A stretch of DNA of 64,000 bases, taken from an uncultured Polaribacter sp. (lineage in GTDB: Bacteria > Bacteroidota > Bacteroidia > Flavobacteriales > Flavobacteriaceae). Under the pieces are notes generated by a model. The model had not been told where the DNA came from. It saw nothing but the letters and a program-made list of their open reading frames with translations, and did no database searches. The stretch covers positions 65,243-129,242 of the forward strand of contig NZ_CANLXV010000009.1 of the NCBI RefSeq assembly GCF_947495205.1, given 5' to 3'. Each line of letters starts with the position of its first letter. The first letter of the stretch is position 1. Position numbers and translations under genes: made by a program. This document shows positions 53,399-62,378 of this stretch, piece after piece.

Positions 53399-54988
53399 TT
53401 ACGCGTATCTTTTTTTTACCAAATCCAACAAACTATCTGCACTTGGCAAATAAGCAACTTCTACATTTTCAAAATGTTTTCTTGCCTCTATAGCTGTTGT
53501 TTCTCCAATACAAAAAGCAGTTTTATCTGTTGTATTTTGCTCTAAATAACTTTTAATTCCAGACGGACTGTAAAACAAAACTCCTTTTACATCAGCTGCT
53601 ATATTCTCTGGACTTAACATTGTTTTGTATGCTTCAACTTCGTTTACTAAAACTCCGTTTTCTTTTAAAATTGATGGCAAAACATCTAATCTTACATCAC
53701 TACAGAAATAAGAAACTTTTTTAATATCAGTTTCTTTACTAATATATTCTGCCAGTTTTTGAGCATTTTTGGCAACCTTAGTTACTTTACCTATTCTATT
53801 TTCAATTAATTTTTTGGTTCTTCTACCCACACAAAAAATATTTTTGAAATTAATTTCGTCTTTTGTGAAAGAGTTTAAAATAGCTTCTACTCCGTTTTGA
53901 CTGGTAATAATTACGTTTTCGTGCGCCTGTTTCATCACTTTTGGCGAAATTCTATTGAAACGAATTTTAATAAAATCGCTATCTTCTATTCCAATACTAC
54001 TTGGTAATTCTTTCTTTTGAAGTTTAGATAGTTTTTTAGTAGAATACACTTTAGTTTTTACTATTGAAACCCCTTCTAAATCTGCCAACATTAGGTCTTT
54101 ACCACCTCTGTTAAGTATATAATCAGCGCAATCTTTTGCTAAATTATGATGACTGCCTAGTCTAATTGCTTTTTCTACTTTAATTTTTCTGGTACCGTCT
54201 TTACTCAATAAAACGCCTTTAAAATTAACTTCTTCGGTTTTAGAATTTACATAAGCTAAAGCACCAATTGGCGCTGTACAACCACCTTCTAGCAATCTTA
54301 AAAACTCACGTTCTACACCTACACAAACTTTGGTTTCATGATGGTTTAATTGTTCACAAGCATCTAAAACATAGGTATCTTTTTCTAAAGCGGCAATCAT
54401 TATTGCACCTTGTGCGGGTGCAGAAATCATCCAAGAAAGATCTACAGTTTCTTCTGGTCTAATACCTAATCTTTCTAAACCTGCAGCAGCAAAAATTGCT
54501 CCATTCCAAGTTTCGCTATCTTCAAGTTTTTGCAAACGGGTGTTTACATTTCCTCTTAAATCTTCAATTTTATGCGTAGGATATCTGTTTAACCACATTG
54601 CTTTTCTACGCAAACTTCCTGTAGCAATAATTCCGTTTGGTTGTCCAAAAAACTCTTCATTGTCTTTTAAAACCAATACATCATTATAATTACCTCTTTT
54701 TAAAACCGCTGCTTGCACAATTCCTTCTGGTAAAGCAGTTGGCACATCTTTCATAGAATGTACAGCAATATCAATATCACCATTTAGCATGGCAATATCT
54801 AAGCTTTTGGTAAAAACACCTGTTATACCTAATTCATACAAAGGTTTATCTAAAACAATATCTCCTAAAGATTTTATTGGTACTAAAACAGCCTCATAAC
54901 CTAAATCTGTTAATTCTTTGCGCACTTTATTTGCTTGCCAAAGTGCTAATTCACTTTCACGAGTTCCTATTCTAATTACTTTTTGCAT
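53399..54988 (-). CDS. hemCD: Fused hydroxymethylbilane synthase and uroporphyrinogen III synthase
   Basis: 529 residues, far longer than a lone HemC (about 310). Residues 1-305 are HemC: RIGTRESELALWQA, HSMKDVPT, GSLRRKAM, and the dipyrromethane-binding cysteine in LLEGGCTAPIGAL (C237). Residues about 310-529 are HemD: VIITSQNGVEAI, FCVGRRTKKLIENRIG, VSYFCSDVRLDVLP, and GVLFYSPSGIKSYL. The fusion channels hydroxymethylbilane straight to ring closure; fused forms are known in several Bacteroidota. Next to hemA. Confidence 0.95.
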   Translation of the reverse strand: MQKVIRIGTRESELALWQANKVRKELTDLGYEAVLVPIKSLGDIVLDKPLYELGITGVFTKSLDIAMLNGDIDIAVHSMKDVPTALPEGIVQAAVLKRGNYNDVLVLKDNEEFFGQPNGIIATGSLRRKAMWLNRYPTHKIEDLRGNVNTRLQKLEDSETWNGAIFAAAGLERLGIRPEETVDLSWMISAPAQGAIMIAALEKDTYVLDACEQLNHHETKVCVGVEREFLRLLEGGCTAPIGALAYVNSKTEEVNFKGVLLSKDGTRKIKVEKAIRLGSHHNLAKDCADYILNRGGKDLMLADLEGVSIVKTKVYSTKKLSKLQKKELPSSIGIEDSDFIKIRFNRISPKVMKQAHENVIITSQNGVEAILNSFTKDEINFKNIFCVGRRTKKLIENRIGKVTKVAKNAQKLAEYISKETDIKKVSYFCSDVRLDVLPSILKENGVLVNEVEAYKTMLSPENIAADVKGVLFYSPSGIKSYLEQNTTDKTAFCIGETTAIEARKHFENVEVAYLPSADSLLDLVKKRYA

Positions 54989-54997
54989 GTGGTTTGG

Positions 54998-56233
54998 TTA
55001 TGATTGAAATACTTTTTGAATAACATCTATACTTTCTGATACAGAAGTATCTTCGTTTTTAAGATGTTTTACAAACTGTGTGGTAATTTTTTGTATCAAG
55101 CGAGATGTTAAAATCTCTGCTTGATCTTCATCAAAATTAGAAATCTTCTTCTTTTGGAAGTTAATTTCATCGTTTTTAATATTTTCTAACGAATTTTTTA
55201 AAGCGGTAATTGCAGGTGTAAATCTTCTATGGTTCAACCAATCGTTAAAATCTACCTTGTGTGTTTCTATAATTTTTTCTGCCTTAGGCACTTCTGCCAA
55301 ACGAATTGCCAATGTTTCGTCTGTTATTTTAGAAAGCTCATCAACATTAACTAAAGAGATATTATCATTTTCTAAAACATCATGCGCCACATTTTCTGGC
55401 ATAGACAAATCTAAAATTAATAAAGGTTTATCTTGTTTTAAATTTGCTTTTGTAATTGTTGGTTTATCTGCTCCTGTAGAAACTATTAAAACATCTGCTT
55501 TGGCAATTTCTTTATCTAGATTTTCTATAACAGCTTTTCTTATAGCGCTGTTTTCTTTTACAAAATTTGTAGTTTTTGCTTCTGTTCTATTAACTAAACA
55601 AACAGATTTATTGTTGGTATATTCTGCTAAATTTTTACAGGTATGTTTCCCCATTTTTCCTAAACCAAAAACCAAAATGTTTTTATTGTTGTAATTGGCT
55701 AAATTCTTAATAATGTATTGCACAGCTGCATAAGAAACAGAAGTTGTACCTGAACTTAATTTGGTTTGATTTTTAACTTTTTTACTTGCTTGTAAAACGC
55801 TACCTACTAATCTTTCTAGATAAGCACTTGTAGTTTTTTGTTGTTGTGCTAACCTAAAAGATTGCCTTAATTGACCAACAATTTCATAATCTCCTAAAAT
55901 CTGAGAATCTAATCCTGTACCAATTCTGTACATGTGATTTATTGCTTTTTGATCTTGGTATACATGAGAGTAAGCAGAAAATTCTTTGGTATTACCTTCT
56001 GAATGCTCACAAAGTAATTCTATTAACAAACAAGGTCTGTTTGCAAAACCAAATATTTCTGTTCTGTTGCAGGTAGAAATAATTAAAACACTAGAAATAC
56101 CTTTGTTGCTAGCCGCTTTTAAAAGCGCTATTTGGTTTTCTTTAGACACAGAAAACTTACCGCGAGTTTCTGCATCTGCTTTTTTATAACTTACCCCAAT
56201 GTTGTAAAAGTGCTCTTGCCCTAGTTCTTTCAT
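54998..56233 (-). CDS. hemA: Glutamyl-tRNA reductase
   Basis: 411 residues. First committed step of the C5 pathway. Catalytic Cys in IISTCNRTEIFGF (C55), SQILGDYEIVGQLRQSF (about 112-128), and the NADPH domain with NILVFGLGKMGKHT (about 184-197). C-terminal dimerisation helix from about 310. First gene of the minus-strand haem operon, 9 bp before hemCD; promoter just upstream. Confidence 0.97.
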   Translation of the reverse strand: MKELGQEHFYNIGVSYKKADAETRGKFSVSKENQIALLKAASNKGISSVLIISTCNRTEIFGFANRPCLLIELLCEHSEGNTKEFSAYSHVYQDQKAINHMYRIGTGLDSQILGDYEIVGQLRQSFRLAQQQKTTSAYLERLVGSVLQASKKVKNQTKLSSGTTSVSYAAVQYIIKNLANYNNKNILVFGLGKMGKHTCKNLAEYTNNKSVCLVNRTEAKTTNFVKENSAIRKAVIENLDKEIAKADVLIVSTGADKPTITKANLKQDKPLLILDLSMPENVAHDVLENDNISLVNVDELSKITDETLAIRLAEVPKAEKIIETHKVDFNDWLNHRRFTPAITALKNSLENIKNDEINFQKKKISNFDEDQAEILTSRLIQKITTQFVKHLKNEDTSVSESIDVIQKVFQS

Positions 56234-56250
56234 TTCATTTTAAGCTCGCA

Positions 56251-56258
56251 CAAAAATA
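56251..56258 (-). promoter_or_regulatory. hemA operon promoter -7 element TATTTTTG
   Basis: Plus-strand CAAAAATA reads TATTTTTG on minus, 17 bp before the hemA ATG. It would drive the whole hemA-hemF set. Confidence 0.5.
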
Positions 56259-56353
56259 AAAACTTCATTAAGATAAAAACATCGCTAGAAGTACTTTTAA
56301 TAACGATAAATGTTTTTTAGAAGATTTTTAACAAGATAAAGCACAAAAACATT

Positions 56354-56361
56354 TATTTTTG
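56354..56361 (+). promoter_or_regulatory. AraC-type gene promoter -7 element TATTTTTG
   Basis: A TANNTTTG match facing the AraC-type gene, 76 bp before its ATG, and divergent from the hemA promoter about 95 bp away. Confidence 0.5.
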
Positions 56362-56437
56362 CAGTGTTTATAGTCAATTCGAAAGAATTAATATAGAATG
56401 ATTCTAAATAAAAACAACTTAAAAAACCACTTTTTTT

Positions 56438-57319
56438 ATGTTTAAAAATGTCGGAGAAAGTACTTTTAATGAGATTACTTTAGAGAATGGTTTTTATGTA
56501 CTTCATTTTCAGAACGAAAGCGGCAACACTGCCAACTTTGAGAGAAAAATAGACAGTACCTATATACAAATGCATTTTTGTTTAAAAGGTACAGCAAAGT
56601 TTAATTTTAATACGGGTAACTATTCTTTTGATGTGCTAGACAAAAAATCGATTTTACTTTATAACCCGCAAAAAACTTTACCTATAAATTTAGAGATTAA
56701 GCCAAAAACTACATTAGTATCACTTTTAATTTCTATTGAAAAATTTCATTCATTATTTTCTAAAGAGTCTGGTTATATTCCGTTTTTAAGTGATGAAAAT
56801 AGCAATCGTAAATTTTATGATGAACAAGAAATAAAGCCTAATGTTTCTATTGTTTTACAGCAAATAATTAATTCTAACATAAACAGTTCTATTAAAAATT
56901 TATATGTAAAAGGTAAAGTATACGAACTATTGAGTCTTCATTTTCAAAAAGAAGAAAACACAAATGCAGAATTTTGTCCTTTTTTGGTAGATGAAGAAAA
57001 TGTTTTAAAAATTAGAAAAGCCAAAGATATTATAATTTCTAAAATGTCTGAACCACCAAGTTTGCAAGAATTGGCCAATGAAATTGGGCTAAGTTTAAAA
57101 CGCTTAAAAGAAGGTTTTAAACAAATTTATGGCGACACCGTTTATAGTTTTTTATTAGATTATAAAATGGAACATTCTAGAAAATTATTAGAAAGCAACC
57201 AATATAACGTAAATGAAGTAGGCTTACAGGTTGGTTACAGCACTGCCAGCCATTTTATTGCTGCATTTAAAAAGAAATTTGGTACAACACCAAAAAAATA
57301 CATGCAAAGTATTGGTTAA
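56438..57319 (+). CDS. AraC family transcriptional regulator
   Basis: 293 residues. N-terminal ligand-binding-like beta domain (1-about 150) and a C-terminal double helix-turn-helix (about 195-290): PPSLQELANEIGLSLKRLKEGF, then the second motif NVNEVGLQVGYSTASHFIAAFKKKFG and TPKKYM. It is divergent from hemA and shares the 204-bp intergenic region, so it is the best candidate for regulating haem genes; the effector is not known. No close family tag is visible for the N-terminal domain. Confidence 0.93.
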   Translation: MFKNVGESTFNEITLENGFYVLHFQNESGNTANFERKIDSTYIQMHFCLKGTAKFNFNTGNYSFDVLDKKSILLYNPQKTLPINLEIKPKTTLVSLLISIEKFHSLFSKESGYIPFLSDENSNRKFYDEQEIKPNVSIVLQQIINSNINSSIKNLYVKGKVYELLSLHFQKEENTNAEFCPFLVDEENVLKIRKAKDIIISKMSEPPSLQELANEIGLSLKRLKEGFKQIYGDTVYSFLLDYKMEHSRKLLESNQYNVNEVGLQVGYSTASHFIAAFKKKFGTTPKKYMQSIG

Positions 57320-57372
57320 TTTATGCATATTTATGCAATGCAAAAACCTAACTTTAAAACTAATTTTAAAAT

Positions 57373-57900
57373 TTGAAACAGTTAACACATTACGATATCG
57401 AAAATTCTAAAAAGCAATTTCCCATAACAATTGTTTGTGATGCCATTAGAACGCCAGAAAATATAGGTATGTGTTTTAGAATTGCCGAAAGTTTTGGTGT
57501 TTCTGAAATTTATTTTCATGAAAACTCACCTTCTTTAACAAATAGAAAGGTAATTAATACTGCTAGAAACACAATTAATCAAATTAAACATAGCGTTTAT
57601 GATAATTTTGATCAATTGATGCAACAATTAAAAAAAGAAGGCAATACAATTATAGGCATAGAAATTACTGATAAAAGTATCGATATTCAGAATTTTAATT
57701 TTAAAAATCATGAAAAAATCGTTTTACTTTTGGGTAGTGAAAGAAACGGAATTGCAAACACAACTTTAATAGACCAAACCATTGCAATACCTATGTATGG
57801 CAGAAATTCTAGCATGAATGTTATACACAGTTTAGCAATAACTTTGTATGAGGTTACAAATCAGTTATCCTATTCTAACCTTAACAAGGTAAAAGAATAG
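57373..57900 (+). CDS. TrmH/SpoU family RNA 2'-O-methyltransferase
   Basis: 175 residues from TTG 57373, without a nearby ATG. SPOUT knot motifs: DAIRTPENIGMCFRIAESFG (motif 1), LLLGSERNGI (motif 2) and IPMYGRNSSMNVIHSLAI (motif 3), all intact. It lacks an N-terminal substrate domain, as in the shortest members, so the RNA target (tRNA or rRNA) is open. Confidence 0.9.
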   Translation: MKQLTHYDIENSKKQFPITIVCDAIRTPENIGMCFRIAESFGVSEIYFHENSPSLTNRKVINTARNTINQIKHSVYDNFDQLMQQLKKEGNTIIGIEITDKSIDIQNFNFKNHEKIVLLLGSERNGIANTTLIDQTIAIPMYGRNSSMNVIHSLAITLYEVTNQLSYSNLNKVKE

Positions 57901-58000
57901 TAATTTAATAAGAAAAAGAATATTTTTAGACTTTCTAAAAGAATAAAGAGTATAAAATCAAAAATATAAATTTCTTCCTTAGGAAGACTAAGATGCGATT

Positions 58001-59020
58001 ATGAAAGGAGTATTATTAGTAAATTTAGGATCACCAGATAGCACCAGCACAAAAGATGTTAGAAAATATTTGGATGAATTTTTAATGGATGAGCGTGTTA
58101 TAGACGCACCAAAATGGTTAAGAACCATATTAGTTAGAGGTATTATTTTAAATACCAGGCCAAAAAAATCTGCAAAAGCTTACAAGAAAATTTGGTGGGA
58201 TGAAGGTTCTCCTTTAATTGTTTTATCAGAAAGATTGTTAGATAAGGTGCAAAAGAAAACAGAAATACCTGTAGCTTTAGCAATGCGTTACAGAAACCCG
58301 TCTATAAAAGCTGGTTTGCAAGAATTACATGATAAAGGAGTTACAGATGTATTAATTGTTCCGCTTTATCCACAGCATGCTATGGCAACTACAGATACTA
58401 TTTTAGTATTGGCAGAAGAAATAAGACAAGAATTTTTCTCTCACATGAAATTCAAACATATTCCTGCATTTTATGATAGAAAAGATTACATTAAAGTACT
58501 TGCAGATAGTATTAAGCGAACTTTAGAAGGCAAAGAATGGGATAAAATTTTATTTTCTTATCATGGAATTCCAGAAAGACATGTAAGAAAATCAGACATC
58601 ACAAAATCGCACTGTAAACCAAATGATAGTGTAAATTTTGAATGCTGTAAAACAAACTCTCCTGCTCATGAGTTTTGCTACAAACACCAATGTTATGAAA
58701 CCACAAAACAGGTTGCAGAATACTTAAATTTAACTCCCGAAGAATATTTTGTTTCTTTTCAATCTCGTTTAGCAGGAGACCCATGGTTACAACCTTACAC
58801 AGATAAAATGTTAGAGAAATATCCAGAAGAAGGTGTAAAAAAATTAGCAGTTGTAACTCCTGCTTTTGTTTCTGATTGTTTGGAAACTCTAGAGGAAATT
58901 GCCATGGAAGGTAAAGAAGAATTTTTAGAAGCCGGTGGTGAAGCTTTTTATGCAATACCTTGTATAAATGATAATGATGATTGGGTAGATGTTTTAGTAA
59001 ACTGGATAGAAACTGAATAG
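58001..59020 (+). CDS. hemH: Ferrochelatase
   Basis: 339 residues. Inserts Fe2+ into protoporphyrin IX. VNLGSPDSTSTKDVRKYLDEF, QHAMATT, the catalytic His in SYHGIPERHVRKSD (about 187-200), and VSFQSRLAGDPWLQPYT, then TPAFVSDCLETLEEI. A cysteine cluster (CKPNDSVNFECC, then CYKHQCY, about 206-230) is notable and could be metal-related. Followed 69 bp later by hemJ. Confidence 0.97.
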   Translation: MKGVLLVNLGSPDSTSTKDVRKYLDEFLMDERVIDAPKWLRTILVRGIILNTRPKKSAKAYKKIWWDEGSPLIVLSERLLDKVQKKTEIPVALAMRYRNPSIKAGLQELHDKGVTDVLIVPLYPQHAMATTDTILVLAEEIRQEFFSHMKFKHIPAFYDRKDYIKVLADSIKRTLEGKEWDKILFSYHGIPERHVRKSDITKSHCKPNDSVNFECCKTNSPAHEFCYKHQCYETTKQVAEYLNLTPEEYFVSFQSRLAGDPWLQPYTDKMLEKYPEEGVKKLAVVTPAFVSDCLETLEEIAMEGKEEFLEAGGEAFYAIPCINDNDDWVDVLVNWIETE

Positions 59021-59089
59021 TTTGTCGCAAATCTTTTAACGATTAGCAATTTACAATGTACGATTTACGATTAAACAAAAATTAAAAAA

Positions 59090-59662
59090 ATGAGTGTTTA
59101 TTATATTAAAGCATTACATATTATTTTTGTGGTAACTTGGTTTGCTGGCTTATTCTATATTCCGCGTTTGTTTATTTACCAAGTGGAGGCAGAAAAAAAG
59201 TTAGCGCCAGCAAAGTCTATTTTACAAACCCAATACAAATTAATGGCAAAGCGTTTGTGGTACATTATTACGTGGCCTTCTGCTATATTAACTTTTATTT
59301 TTGGTTTTTGGACTTTTTATCACTTCCCAGAATATTTACAAGAACCTTGGATGTTGGTAAAATTATCTTTTGTTTTAGCACTTTATTTTTATCACGGTTT
59401 TTGCCATAATTTATACAAGAAACTTCAAAAGGATATTATACCATATACTGCTTTTAAACTTAGAGTAATTAATGAAATTCCTACAATAATTTTGTTTGCC
59501 GTAGTTTTTTTAGTTACCGTACAAAGTGCAATAAGTTGGCTTTGGGGTGTTGTGGGTATTTTACTTTTTGGTGTTATACTGATGCTAGCCACTAAACTTT
59601 ATAAAAAGTTAAGACAAAAAAAATCTTGGGATAAAGCAGAAAAGGAAGTTTTGGAAAAATGA
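59090..59662 (+). CDS. hemJ: Protoporphyrinogen oxidase HemJ (CopD-like)
   Basis: 190 residues. The penultimate step of the pathway. HemJ hallmark ALHIIFVVTWFAGLFYIPRLFIY (about 8-30) with the conserved His, four membrane helices, RLWYIITWPSAI, and YHGFCHNLYKKL (about 103-114, second conserved His region). Its place beside hemH makes HemJ more likely than a copper-resistance CopD role. Inner-membrane enzyme. Confidence 0.93.
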   Translation: MSVYYIKALHIIFVVTWFAGLFYIPRLFIYQVEAEKKLAPAKSILQTQYKLMAKRLWYIITWPSAILTFIFGFWTFYHFPEYLQEPWMLVKLSFVLALYFYHGFCHNLYKKLQKDIIPYTAFKLRVINEIPTIILFAVVFLVTVQSAISWLWGVVGILLFGVILMLATKLYKKLRQKKSWDKAEKEVLEK

Positions 59663-59716
59663 TAAAAAACATATAAAGTACCTGTTTTAGGTATAATAAA
59701 AAAGTAAAATATTCAA

Positions 59717-59724
59717 TACATTTG
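59717..59724 (+). promoter_or_regulatory. Promoter -7 element TACATTTG for the lipocalin-like gene
   Basis: A TANNTTTG match 23 bp before ATG 59748. Confidence 0.5.
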
Positions 59725-59747
59725 TTTCTTAACTTAAATAAATTATT

Positions 59748-60173
59748 ATGAAAAAATTATTGTACCTATTTATTGCAACAACACTTTTAATTTCTTGTGA
59801 GTCTAATGAAGATGAAGAAGACATGTCTAATTCAGATCCAATTATTGGCACCTGGCAATTAGAGTCAGCTGAAATAAACGACGAAGAATTCTCCACAGAA
59901 TGTGAGAAACAAACTACAGTAACTTTCCTGGAAAACGGGGTTGTAAACGCTATTAGTTTTTTTGAAGACAACAACGGTTGTGAAAGCGAAACAGAAACCT
60001 CTTCTTGGAGAAAAATTTCAGATTCTATATACAGAATAACATATGATACTGAAGATGAGTTTGAAGATATTAATTTAATTTTCTCACAAAACAACACTAT
60101 TTTTACTATTTCTGTAAGTGAAACTTTTGACGGAATGACATTTACAAGTGTAATTACTTACAAAAAAATATAG
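59748..60173 (+). CDS. Lipocalin-like lipoprotein
   Basis: 141 residues. Lipobox LLISC (C16), an acidic linker, and a lipocalin-like barrel beginning with the PIIGTWQLESAEIND (about 33-47) segment, followed by alternating strands (TTVTFLENGVVNAI, SWRKISDSIYRITY). Typical small flavobacterial lipocalin-like protein (DUF5004-type). Ligand unknown. Own promoter and own terminator. Confidence 0.85.
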   Translation: MKKLLYLFIATTLLISCESNEDEEDMSNSDPIIGTWQLESAEINDEEFSTECEKQTTVTFLENGVVNAISFFEDNNGCESETETSSWRKISDSIYRITYDTEDEFEDINLIFSQNNTIFTISVSETFDGMTFTSVITYKKI

Positions 60174-60189
60174 TTACATACACTTTAGA

Positions 60190-60218
60190 AAAGCTCACTT
60201 TTAAAGTGGGCTTTTTTT
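60190..60218. terminator. Bidirectional terminator between the lipocalin-like gene and recR
   Basis: AAAGCTCACTTT (60190-60201) pairs with AAAGTGGGCTTT (60203-60214) with one G-U, then seven T to 60218. The recR stop codon (60217-60219) overlaps the T-run. Confidence 0.8.
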
Positions 60219-60834
60219 ATGCCTTTAGAGATTGTGAAAAAGGAATTCTATTTACAATACTTCTGCCCAAAGTAACCTCATCTGCATACTCTAATTCGTC
60301 TCCAACAGAAATTCCGCGTGCAATTGTAGAAGTGGTAATGTTAAATTTTTCAATTTGTTTATAAATATAAAAATTAGTGGTGTCACCTTCCATAGTAGAA
60401 CTTAAAGCAAAAATTAATTCTTTTATTTCCCCACTTTCTACTTTATGAATTAAAGAATCTATTTGTAAATTTTGTGGCCCAATACCTTCAATAGGAGAAA
60501 TTTTACCACCTAAAACATGATACAAACCCTTAAATTGAGCTGTACTTTCTATAGCCATTACATCTCTAATATCTTCTACAACACACACAATTTCTGGATT
60601 TCTTTTAGAATTCTGACAAATAGCACATAAAATGGTGTCTGAAATGTTATGACATTTTTCGCACGTTTTTACATCATTTCTAACCTGTAGTAAAGCTTCA
60701 GACAAAAATTTAGTATGATCTGTAGGTTGCTTTAATAAATGTAACACCAAACGCAATGCTGTACGCTTACCTATTCCTGGTAAACGACTCACTTCATTCA
60801 CTGCATTTTCTAATAATTTAGATGAAAAATCCAT
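60217..60834 (-). CDS. recR: Recombination protein RecR
   Basis: 205 residues from ATG 60834 (an earlier in-frame TTG at 60843 lies inside the promoter box). Helix-hairpin-helix [13 protein letters not shown] (about 18-30), zinc site with C58, C61, C70 and C73 (CEKC, CAIC), and Toprim [14 protein letters not shown] (about 80-93). With RecO loads RecA on gapped DNA. The promoter box ends 6 bp before the ATG. Confidence 0.97.
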   Translation of the reverse strand: MDFSSKLLENAVNEVSRLPGIGKRTALRLVLHLLKQPTDHTKFLSEALLQVRNDVKTCEKCHNISDTILCAICQNSKRNPEIVCVVEDIRDVMAIESTAQFKGLYHVLGGKISPIEGIGPQNLQIDSLIHKVESGEIKELIFALSSTMEGDTTNFYIYKQIEKFNITTSTIARGISVGDELEYADEVTLGRSIVNRIPFSQSLKA

Positions 60835-60840
60835 AAGCAA

Positions 60841-60848
60841 CAAAATTA
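60841..60848 (-). promoter_or_regulatory. TAATTTTG box 6 bp before the recR ATG
   Basis: Reads TAATTTTG-TTGCTT-ATG on the minus strand; near-leaderless arrangement, the same spacing as at the LpxR-like gene. Confidence 0.4.
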
Positions 60849-60929
60849 CGAATTATGAATTACGAAATCCTAAAAAGATACAAGAAAAACATATATTCGT
60901 ATTTCATAATTAAACATTTGTAATAACTA

Positions 60930-62366
60930 ATGCAACCACTTCATATTATATTATTAATAATAGGTTATTTTTCTGTACTGATATTTATCTCCTACATTAC
61001 AGGGAAATCTGCAGATAATAAAACCTTTTTTAAAGCAAATAACTCTTCACCTTGGTATTTAGTTGCTTTTGGTATGATTGGCGCATCACTTTCTGGAGTA
61101 ACTTTTATTTCTGTTCCTGGTTGGGTAGAAGCACAAAACATGAGTTATTTTCAAATGGTTTTAGGCTATATTGTTGGGTATGCTGTTATTGGCTTAATTT
61201 TACTACCTCTCTATTACAAACTAAATCTTACATCAATTTACACCTATTTAGAAGATAGGTTTGGTAAGTATACTTACAAAACAGGTGCTAGCTTCTTTTT
61301 ACTATCTAGAACTATTGGTGCTGCATTTCGTCTTTTTTTAGTAGCAAATGTATTGCAAGTAATTTTGTTTGATGCCTATGGTATTCCTTTTTGGATTACT
61401 GTTTCTATAACCATTTTATTAATTTGGCTATATACTTTTAAAGGCGGCATTAAAACCATTGTATGGACAGATACACTGCAAACCTTATTTATGCTTATTG
61501 CTGTTGGTGTTTGTATTTATACCATTTCTAGTGAAATGAAAATTGAAAATTTATTTGATTATATTTCTAATAATAAACGCTCTAAAACTTTCTTTTTTGA
61601 TGATATAAATGCCGGAAATTATTTCTGGAAACAATTTTTTTCTGGAGCATTAATTGCTATTGTAATGACGGGTTTAGATCAAGATATGATGCAAAAAAAC
61701 CTTACCTGCAGAAACTTAAAAGACGCACAAAAAAACATGTTTTGGTTTACAATTGTTTTAGTTATTGTAAATTTTTTCTTTTTAGCTTTAGGCGTTTTAT
61801 TAACAGATTATGCACAAGCTAATAGCATTAACGCACATAAAGATGAGCTTTTTCCTATAATTGCAACTAGTGGAAAATTAGGTTTAGCAACAGCATTATT
61901 CTTTTTACTAGGATTAATTGCTGCGGCGTATTCTAGTGCAGATTCCGCCTTAACCTCTTTAACAACTTCTTACAGCATAGATATTATTGAATTAGATAAA
62001 AAAAATATTACAGCTTACAAGAAGCAAAAGATTAGAAAGAAAGTACATATTATTTTTTCTATCATTTTAATTATTACAATTTTAATATTTAAATATTTTA
62101 TTGCAGACGAAAGCGTAATTGCCAATATTTTTAAAGCTGCTGGCTATACTTATGGTCCTCTTTTAGGTTTGTATAGTTTTGGTTTGTTTACAAAACTAAA
62201 AGTAAAAGATAAAATGGTACCTGCTATTTGTATTGTTGCACCAATTTTAACCTTTATTATTAGCTATAATAGTTTATATCTCATGAATTTTGATTTTGGC
62301 TTTTTTGTCTTAGCCTTAAACGGATTTTTAACTTTTTTGGGGTTATATTTGTTTAAAAGAAAATAA
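60930..62366 (+). CDS. Sodium:solute symporter family protein
   Basis: 478 residues with about 13 membrane helices, SSS fold. SGVTFISVPGWVEAQNMSYFQM (about 51-72), RTIGAAFRLFLVANVLQ (about 129), GGIKTIVWTDTLQTLFML (about 172), DQDMMQKNLTCRN (about 250) and AAAYSSADSALTSLTTSY (about 332-349, sodium site region). Likely Na+-coupled uptake of a small organic solute such as a sugar, amino acid or pantothenate; not resolvable. Confidence 0.93.
   Translation: MQPLHIILLIIGYFSVLIFISYITGKSADNKTFFKANNSSPWYLVAFGMIGASLSGVTFISVPGWVEAQNMSYFQMVLGYIVGYAVIGLILLPLYYKLNLTSIYTYLEDRFGKYTYKTGASFFLLSRTIGAAFRLFLVANVLQVILFDAYGIPFWITVSITILLIWLYTFKGGIKTIVWTDTLQTLFMLIAVGVCIYTISSEMKIENLFDYISNNKRSKTFFFDDINAGNYFWKQFFSGALIAIVMTGLDQDMMQKNLTCRNLKDAQKNMFWFTIVLVIVNFFFLALGVLLTDYAQANSINAHKDELFPIIATSGKLGLATALFFLLGLIAAAYSSADSALTSLTTSYSIDIIELDKKNITAYKKQKIRKKVHIIFSIILIITILIFKYFIADESVIANIFKAAGYTYGPLLGLYSFGLFTKLKVKDKMVPAICIVAPILTFIISYNSLYLMNFDFGFFVLALNGFLTFLGLYLFKRK
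62344..62351 (+). promoter_or_regulatory. Promoter -7 element TATATTTG for pdxH
   Basis: Consensus box within the last codons of the symporter gene, 27 bp before the pdxH ATG. Confidence 0.4.
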
Positions 62367-62378
62367 ACATGAAAAAAA

